A stretch of 64,000 nucleotides of DNA, from the NCBI GenBank assembly GCA_964036195.1, contig OZ038455.1:9937855-10001854 (forward strand), in the 5' to 3' direction. The stretch comes from Sphaerolaimus hirsutus (Eukaryota > Nematoda > Chromadorea > Monhysterida > Sphaerolaimidae). Made by a program: the position numbers and the translations under genes. Positions within the stretch are counted from its first letter, which is position 1, and each line of letters begins with the position of its first letter. Below, in pieces: positions 59,601 through 64,000 of this stretch. The notes under the pieces were generated by a model. The model was not told the origin of the DNA. It saw only the letters and a list, made by a program, of their open reading frames with translations, and ran no database searches.

Positions 59601-60409
59601 ACAAATTTGTAGGTATTACATTTTACATGACATTACATTACACACTTATTTTACCTAACTTACCAGCCCCCTTCCCAATTAGGTAGGTAAATCTATCCAC
59701 CAACCTCAACCCAATCCCAACCACCCCCACAGGGTGTCCCAAGCCCCCTGGCCCTCGGACGCCTTCAGACAGCTGCGCGTGGCCACCCTGGTGCAGCAGA
59801 GCAACAAATCGAGCAGGGTGGCTCAGCGGTTCGCCGAGCGCGAACTGCACCCGCGCGCCACCGGCGGCGGACACGGCCGCGGACAGAGGCTCGACTTGGC
59901 GCACGTGCACGTGTACTTGGAGAGCAAGACTTATGAGGTTTGTTGGATGGACTACCTGTCGAATAGAACGGCACCTCCAATAGAACTGCACCTCCAATAG
60001 GACGGCACCTCCAGTAGAACGGCAGGTAAAAAAGTGACGAGAACAATGGAACGGCGCTCTAGATGAATGCGTACCGTATGGCCTGTAACAAACCCCCTTG
60101 AATAAACCCACTAAAATTCACTTAAAATCACCCCACAAAAGTGTGAAATTATATTCAGCATATAAATTATGTGCCAATAAATATTTACAGTACTGCACCT
60201 GCACTGGGCTTAAATGAATGTGAATACTTTCAAACTCAGGTAGTGCGCGAGACGCCGGCGTACCCGTCGCGGCAGCTGCTGGCGGACATCGGCGGCGCGG
60301 CCGGCCTGTACCTGGGCATGACCGTCATGAGTCTCTTCGAGCTGCTGCACCTGGCCGCCATGGCCGCTTGTCTGTGGCGCCGCCGCGTCGCGCCCCAGCC
60401 GAACCAAAG
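41650..60409 (+). CDS. Giant DEG/ENaC channel with mucin-like decapeptide insert, 3' end open
   Basis: Degenerin/ENaC subunits are trimeric, two-TM sodium channels gated by peptides, acid, force or proteolysis. Exons: 41650-41883, 42650-42797, 43238-43327 (end uncertain), 44603-45029 (end uncertain), 45633-48577, 50665-50720 (alternative 50684-50737), 50842-50950, 51235-51366, 51641-51741, 54839-54914, 55757-55853 (end uncertain), 56420-56528, 58058-58251, 59733-59937 and 60240-60409; a last exon may lie further right. The product is about 1,700 residues; the family is usually 500-900. Seen in order: a short N-terminus; TM1 (LKWLWLIVTVIGLGATIYHL); post-TM1 FPAVSICN; a Ser/Thr-rich stretch with RARAKR; the repeat exon; Cys-rich FVYECAIDRSSC...GGYCYTYNF; YGLRVTLN; GVRVLVHH; KRTDIFRLREPYKGDCTEE; YETCLRLCREYYIYVECNCS; CGCRQKCNDVAYNTMVSQA with WPS; HVYLESKTYEV; and TM2 ADIGGAAGLYLGMTVMSLFE. 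The usual pre-TM1 His-Gly is absent (SSLVCRAP there), and the filter GxS reads GMT. Family assignment is certain; some splice sites are not. Introns are filled with hAT, P1/P2 and CCGTATTT elements. Confidence 0.95.
42029..42495. repeat. MITEs in DEG/ENaC intron 1
   Basis: About 42029-42128 is a palindrome GTTGCAAAAACGTATTTACG...GTTGATACGTTTTTGCAAC. At 42257-42375 a 119-bp CCGTATTT element is an almost perfect palindrome with TA flanks (CCGTATTTCCTCGAAATACC and its inverse). About 42405-42494 is a diverged member (TTGAATAAGCCCCCGTCG...). Confidence 0.7.
42835..43037. mobile_element. P2-family MITE in DEG/ENaC intron 2
   Basis: GTGCTAGCTCCGCAAATTGAG-type left end and ATTTGCGGAACTGGCCT right end. 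Flanks are CAG (42832-42834) and CTG (43038-43040), both fitting CWG but differing at the centre. It lies near the start of the intron but does not form it. Confidence 0.75.
43480..43919. mobile_element. CCGTATTT-type element in DEG/ENaC
   Basis: TA-flanked, ends CCGTATTACCTCGAATTTT and TATTTCGAGGTAATACGG, with long C tracts near both ends. A partial copy follows at about 44100-44175. Confidence 0.75.
44207..44535. mobile_element. hAT-B
   Basis: Ends CAGGGTTGG and CCAACCCTG with a perfect 8-bp duplication ATCTCGAT (44199-44206 and 44536-44543). The body is almost entirely AAAATAAAAATAAAAT-type units in tandem. It ends about 65 bp before the exon at 44603. Confidence 0.9.
44800..44817 (+). 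other. Furin-like cleavage motif RARAKR in the channel
   Basis: Six codons read Arg-Ala-Arg-Ala-Lys-Arg followed by Gln-Ala-Pro. This meets the furin consensus R-x-K/R-R (RAKR) and lies in the predicted extracellular region about 70 residues before the end of exon 4, upstream of the repeat domain. In vertebrate alpha and gamma ENaC, furin sites lie in the same finger region. Confidence 0.7.
45775..48465 (+). repeat. 30-bp tandem array encoding decapeptide repeats (coding)
   Basis: From 45775 to about 48300 the period is exactly 30 bp, giving about 84 copies of Ser-x-Pro-Thr-Asp-Phe-Ser-Thr-x-Ser-Glu type units. About five degenerate units follow, to about 48465. Variable positions are mainly Q/E/P/L/R before PTDF and P/L/Q/I before SE. 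The array has no cysteine and is rich in Ser, Thr, Pro, Glu and Asp, suggesting an extended, O-glycosylated, negatively charged stalk. A block LPTDFT-PPTDFSI-QPTDFST recurs several times, showing higher-order duplication. Because 30 is divisible by 3, other frames and the opposite strand are also open; those frames are shadows. Confidence 0.95.
48784..48880. mobile_element. Truncated hAT-D (GGCGCC) element
   Basis: TAGTGATGTAAAAACGCC begins it, then GGCGCC units; the right end is missing. Confidence 0.55.
49069..50093. repeat. Run of MITEs: TTTTGAGTTTTT repeats, large P1, P2, small P1-like
   Basis: 49069-49245 has repeated CTGTGTTTTGAGTTTTT units, also seen at 63470-63660. 49305-49823 is an expanded P1 element with many GTCATGTAAAAGACCCTGTA units and their inverse, ending GGTCTGGGGCTGCCC before CAG. 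49827-49943 resembles P2. 49944-50090 has P1-like ends GGGGCAGTCCCAAAT and ATCTGGAACTGCCCC and the inner inverted pair CTTATGTTTTTGTATCC/GGATAAAAACATAAG. Confidence 0.6.
50157..50583. repeat. Truncated hAT-D2 relative followed by a CCGTATTT fragment
   Basis: TAGTGATGGAAAAGCGCC opens a GGCGCC arm; the core at about 50260-50480 aligns with the hAT-D2 core at 21435-21870 (reverse-strand SSDASDRSEAENAGP). It then runs into C tracts and ACTTATTCGAGGATTTACGG of a CCGTATTT element. Confidence 0.6.
52049..52834. mobile_element. hAT-C2
   Basis: Ends CAGAGTTG and CAACTCTG with a perfect 8-bp duplication ATAAATAG (52041-52048 and 52835-52842). Arms are arrays of TACACTTACACTTTC units. The site CTGGACAC at 52420-52427 is the empty counterpart of the hAT-C4 insertion in hAT-C3. 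A GGCGCC-type fragment (51902-52020) precedes it. Confidence 0.92.
52846..52990. repeat. Foldback palindrome
   Basis: ACCCGGATAGCATGGATTTC and GAAATCCATGCTATCCGGGT, with CGCATAGCA/TGCTACGCGG outside, form a near-perfect hairpin. Confidence 0.65.
53012..53647. mobile_element. Intact ACGGAAA-array TIR element
   Basis: TAGGGTGTCAAC...GTTGACACCCTA, with GGAAAACGGAAA-type arrays in both arms. Flanks (ATTAAAAG and ATTGGCAC) share only three bases, so the duplication is not established. Same family as 1-1453 but without the BEL/Pao fragment. Confidence 0.7.
53673..54760. mobile_element. hAT-F1
   Basis: Ends TAGCATTGAAAAAA and TTTTTTAAATGCTA with a perfect 8-bp duplication ATCGCCCG (53665-53672 and 54761-54768). 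GAAAATATAATTAAATCTC units lie in both arms. It ends about 80 bp upstream of the exon at 54839. Confidence 0.9.
54931..55130. mobile_element. ACTAGTTGAC-family MITE
   Basis: ACACACACTAGTTGACATCG and CGATGTCTACTAGTGTGTGT are inverted ends; TTGGCAC occurs beside both ends and may be the target duplication. Confidence 0.65.
55276..55689. mobile_element. CCGTATTT-type element, long form
   Basis: TA-flanked, ends CCGTATTACCTCGAATTATA and TATTTCGAGGTAATACGG. The core (about 55390-55455) recurs inverted at about 62818-62895 inside the element at 62304-63009. A partial copy is at 57145-57312. 55935-56345 holds further G-tract fragments. Confidence 0.75.
56529..58057 (+). other. DEG/ENaC intron 12
   Basis: After the donor GAA|GTGAGC the frame stays open for about 125 codons in an A-rich, CGGAAA-like sequence. 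It is read as intron because exon 12 joins exon 13 (58058) in phase to give canonical family sequence. It also contains the CCGTATTT copy at 57145-57312. Confidence 0.6.
58621..58974. mobile_element. hAT-D3, GGCGCC-array element
   Basis: TAGTGATGGAAAAAGCGCC...TTTTCCATCACTA; flanks ATCAAAAG and GTCAAAAG match at 7 of 8. The entire 354 bp is GGCGCC, GCGCTT and CAAGCGCC units. Confidence 0.85.
59295..59640. repeat. Half copy of the 24.6-kb MITE and a diverged P1 element
   Basis: 59295-59415 matches the right half of 24608-24812 (GTCAACTGTAGATGACGG, GAAAACTCAAATGCGTTC). 59490-59640 has CGTCCTGTAAAGTGT and CATGACATTAC-type inverted units of P1. Confidence 0.5.
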
Positions 60410-60982
60410 GTCGGTCCAAGTCGTAGCTTTTTTGCCAATCGACTCGACATTGTTATTTGCTGTACTAATACGTATACTCGAGTTCAGAGTAAATACGTTT
60501 AAGTTTCCTCTGAAAAAGTTACTGTACTCGCCATTTCGTATACTTTTTGAAAGTATCTACTTATGTACAGAAAACGTATATCAGATGGGCTTTTTCAAGC
60601 GATGAAAGAGAGAAAAAGCTTAAAACAGAGTTGCGAAAGTGTATTTGCACTTACCCGAAATACCCGGGTAAATGGGTATTTATTATTACACTTACACTTA
60701 CAGTTTCACAAAATACCCATACACTTTTTTTACACTTTCCTGAGCAAAATACCCGGGTACAGAAAGTGTATTTTTTTCTTTCAGATTTTGAGAAAGCATA
60801 AAATAGGGTCATGTACAAAAAATGCATTGAATGTAGAAAATATGGCAAACGACTAACCTTTTGTGTAAATATAACTAGCCTTTGATCTAAATACAACATT
60901 TGATCAGTACTCATGGTATTCTACAGTTTCATCATACTTTTGTAAAAAGGACAAGATCAATGGAAGTTCACCAACTAGACAC

Positions 60983-61829
60983 CAGAGTTGTGCAAATACT
61001 GGCATTTTTGGAAAACGTAAACGTAAACGTAAATACCTTTTCCAAATCAAAAGTATAAATACTAAAACGTAAGGTATTTTTAAAATACCAAGGAATACGT
61101 AAAAAAACGTAAATGTAAAAAAAATTTACACACAGTATTTGCCATTGTGCTATGGAAAATACCATTATTTTCACACGTCACAACTGGCGTCACTCCCAGA
61201 CCCTATAAAATGCCATGTAAAATGTCAAATGTAATGCAAAGTGTCTAAACAGGCATGCAAAATGCTCAGGTGGCAAATCTTTGCCATTTTGCTGGGCATT
61301 TTACATGAGTTTTACAGGGCACCCTACACAGAGTCTGGGATTGGCTGGCACCAGAGGTTGCACTCGCCCTGCCAGTTTCAAAATGTGTGCTACTCACAGT
61401 TGTTGCAACTGGCGTTGTCGGAATTCATCACAAAAAAATTATTAATGCAAGGCTCCACAAACAAACAAAAAGGTTTCTGTGTTCAGCATTTGAACACATT
61501 TATGAATACCTATGTACCGTGTATTCCATGTGTAAGTACAAGCGTGCAATCACATTTTCATATACCGCTTTTTTGTTTGTATGTATACATGTTACATTTA
61601 TGCAAAAACATAATAATATTGTTGGCTGCAGGTGGTGCGGCCAATTTGAACATGTGCACATGTGAACGATCACAAGTTTTTTTACGTTTTCCCTAGTACC
61701 CGGGTATTTTGGCTAGGAAAACGTAACAAAACGTAATGGTATTTTTGGAAAACGTAAACGTAAACGTAAGTATAAATACCCGAATAACCGGGTATTTCGG
61801 GTAAACGTAAATACGTTTTTCCAACTCTG
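60983..61829. mobile_element. hAT-C4 nested in hAT-C3
   Basis: CAGAGTTG...CCAACTCTG, flanks CTAGACAC (60975-60982) and CTGGACAC (61830-61837), 7 of 8. Arms are AAACGTAAACGTAA units. hAT-C2 shows the empty site. Confidence 0.88.
61187..61344. mobile_element. P1 MITE nested in hAT-C4
   Basis: GCGTCACTCCCAGACCCT...GAGTCTGGGATTGG with a CTG duplication (61184-61186 and 61345-61347), and inner CATGCAAAATG/CATTTTACATG pairing. Confidence 0.8.
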
Positions 61830-62303
61830 CTGGACACACAGTCAACTTTTGCATTGACATTTGCTGCATGTCCATTCTTGCATTTAAACAGTGTGTATCG
61901 CATTGCTTAATCAGTAAAATATAAACACTGAAAAACTGCCATTATTAGGTAACTTCATACCACTACAGTATTTGTTACAGTCTGAAATGTTTCATAAAAG
62001 GCTGTAAAATGTGAAATAATGCATGAAAATGATAGATAAATTGATCTAAAGGTGAGAACAGCGGTGCTTTCTAATGCTCAACAGTGAGAGCTCTTTCTAA
62101 AAAAATTTTTACACTTACACTTTTTTTACACTTTCCTAGGTATTTTTAAAATACCTTACACTTTTGGTATCCATACTCAAAATTTGGAAAGTGTATTTAC
62201 ACTTACACTTTCACTTTCCAAAAATACCAGTATTTTAACAACTCTGGCTTAAAATAGGGGGAAAACAATCGAAAAAACGGGTACCTATATTAACACATAA
62301 ATA

Positions 62304-63009
62304 CCGTATTTCCTCGAAATACCCCCCGGGGGGTGATTGTTTCATAGTGGTCCCGAGAGGGGGGGGGTTAAACGAGGGGGGGGGGGTATTTCGAGGGGGG
62401 GGGTTATTATTTCACAAGAAAATTTTTCAAATCCCAGTACGAAATAGTCGTCTGAAACGTACGCAGACGTCTAAAAATACAACAAAACCAGCCATTTATA
62501 AGGTTACCTATGTAGACTTATATTAGTACGTATACTCGGCAGACATGATACTCTGCCCTCGCACTGATTTATGTCTAGTGTTGGAAGCGTGCCAATGATT
62601 GTTAAATCATGCGATTTCCATAAAAAAATGTAAAAATTTATCGATGTGAATATGTTAATGAATAACATTATAACAACAATCAATTTTGTGATCTTTTTAT
62701 GAAACTCGCACGCGTTAACTATCGTTGGCACACTTCCAACGAGAACCACGTGTGCAAGGTGTAAAGTAACCGGAGTATAGATGGTATAAACACTGTTCTA
62801 TCGTGATTCCGACATTGTTTTAACGTGTGTTCTGCACTACGCAGAACACAAACTGCAGTATTTGTCATGTACGTTCTCTTTACACTCAATCTGGGGGGGG
62901 GGTATTTCGAGGGGGGGGGGTGATTGTTTCATAGTGGTCTCGAGAGGGGGGGGGGGTCAAACTAGGGGGGGGTTTTTCGAGGGGGGGGGGGTATTTCGAG
63001 GAAATACGG
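62304..63009. mobile_element. CCGTATTT-type element, long form, with an inner palindrome
   Basis: TA-flanked, ends CCGTATTTCCTCGAAATACC and TATTTCGAGGAAATACGG, with G runs of up to 10. Inside, 62578-62742 has inverted ends GTTGGAAGCGTGCCAATGAT and ATCGTTGGCACACTTCCAAC, apparently another insertion. A further partial copy is at 63050-63160. Confidence 0.75.
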
Positions 63010-64000
63010 TATACACAATAGGTAAATAGGTAAAATGCATAGGAACTACCATATTTTTTCGAAATACCCCCTTGAATAAATCCCCCCTTTCGAAATAACC
63101 CCAGGTGTTTTTGAGCTGAGGAAAAAATACCGCCCCCACTCGAAATACCCCCCATCAGGAATGATGTATGCAATTACATGATGTATTTATTGATGCCAGT
63201 TTGCATCGCTGATGCACATATATGCTCATTTGTGTACAGATGTACGTCTATAGACTAGTGATGTAAAGGCACCGGGGCACCGGTACCCAGGTGCCGGGCA
63301 CCGAAAGGCTCCAGCACCGGTGCCGGTGCGTTGCCTTTCGGTGCTAGCACCGGCAACTAGCCGGTGCCCTTCGGTGCCGGTGCTATTCTTTCAGGATGGC
63401 ACGGGTGCTGGTGCGGCGCGGTGCCTTTTTTCGGCGGTGCGCTAGGGTGCCAGGTGCAACGATGGAAAAAACACAGAAATTGAACACAGAAACTCATTGA
63501 GTTTCTGTGTTTTTGTTTTACACAGAAACACGGAAACTCACAAATTTTGAAAAACTCAAAACTCAAATGAGTTTTTTTTTGGAGAACACAGAAACACAGA
63601 AACACGGAAACACAGAAAAGTTTTTTGAGTTTTTGAGTTTTTTTCAGCAAAGTGGTTGAACACATTTTCAAAACGCACATGAATTCAGTTAAACTAAACA
63701 AGATAAGATATGCATGTATAGAATGTAAATATGTACATAATGTATTCAAATTTTATGATGGAACAAAAAATAATTTAAGGATGGCATGCACATCTCCTGG
63801 TGGACATGTTTGAATATAGTTGTAGTTCAAATCAATTCTGTAGTCTTCCATACAGTGCACATCCATTGAAGAATTTTGGAGTACTGCGTAAATTGTCCTT
63901 TATGAGCATTTTGTTGATGCTGGTGTTGCGATGTGGGTGGATGTCCTCATTGAGGACATTTTTATGGACTTTTTTGACACTTGAATGAATACACTTATGT
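63010..64000. other. Repeat-rich right edge, no gene seen
   Basis: 63254-63460 is a GGTGCCGGTGC array starting TAGTGATGTAAAGGCACC, a hAT-D-like variant with GGTGCC in place of GGCGCC. 63470-63660 has CACAGAAACAC and GAGTTTTTGAG repeats. 63661-64000 is unremarkable. A terminal exon of the channel was not found here. Confidence 0.5.

Larger units (their letters stand above)
60626..62246. mobile_element. hAT-C3 containing two further nested insertions
   Basis: CAGAGTTG...CAACTCTG with a perfect 8-bp duplication GCTTAAAA (60618-60625 and 62247-62254). Outside the insertion it is nearly identical to hAT-C2. hAT-C4 lies at 60983-61829, and a P1 MITE at 61187-61344 lies inside that. Confidence 0.92.

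Noticed and set aside
59638-60111. 157-codon minus-strand frame
   Set aside because: Antisense of the GC-rich DEG/ENaC exon at 59733-59937.

Overview
The window is animal nuclear DNA. It carries split genes with GT-AG introns, a DEG/ENaC channel (a family essentially confined to animals), a tRNA-derived SINE, and very dense short DNA transposons. Nothing in it fixes the phylum. The load of non-autonomous elements plus an apparent introner (an intron made from a transposon) would fit an aquatic invertebrate, but that is inference.

Layout. About 0-5 kb holds a TIR element containing a BEL/Pao fossil fragment, a hAT-like element, one minus-strand exon resembling the N-terminus of DNA polymerase alpha subunit B, and a SINE. 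About 5-9 kb is a carpet of MITEs. About 9.3-14.7 kb is a long CpG-poor block with no gene. About 16.3-19.5 kb holds two or three in-phase exons of an unrecognised minus-strand gene. 23.76-27.61 kb is a complete six-exon SET/TAF-I homologue on the minus strand. 29.03-36.18 kb is a complete ten-exon KLHDC3 homologue on the plus strand, divergent from SET. 41.65 kb onward is a DEG/ENaC channel of at least 15 coding exons on the plus strand, running to about 60.4 kb and possibly beyond the right edge.

Two results stand out. First, the DEG/ENaC gene is roughly three times the usual family length. Its extracellular finger region carries a single exon of about 2.9 kb encoding about 84 near-perfect copies of a Ser/Thr/Pro/Glu decapeptide (PTDFSTPSES type). 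A furin-like site (RARAKR) lies just upstream, which recalls the proteolytic activation of vertebrate ENaC. Second, intron 6 of KLHDC3 is, base for base, one PIF/Harbinger-like MITE plus one copy of its CAG target duplication. The element's GT end forms the donor and the duplicated CAG forms the acceptor.

The mobile-element record is unusually legible. I use working names. hAT-A to hAT-F are six TIR types; most copies of A to E and F1 keep a perfect 8-bp target duplication, a few have one mismatch. P1 and P2 are two related families with CWG duplications. 'CCGTATTT' is a C/G-tract palindrome flanked by TA. 'ACTAGTTGAC' is a TIR family without a clear duplication. One Mutator-like element has a 9-bp duplication. 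Several are nested. The stop codons of SET and KLHDC3, and the apparent stop of the unknown gene, all lie inside or at the edge of element termini.
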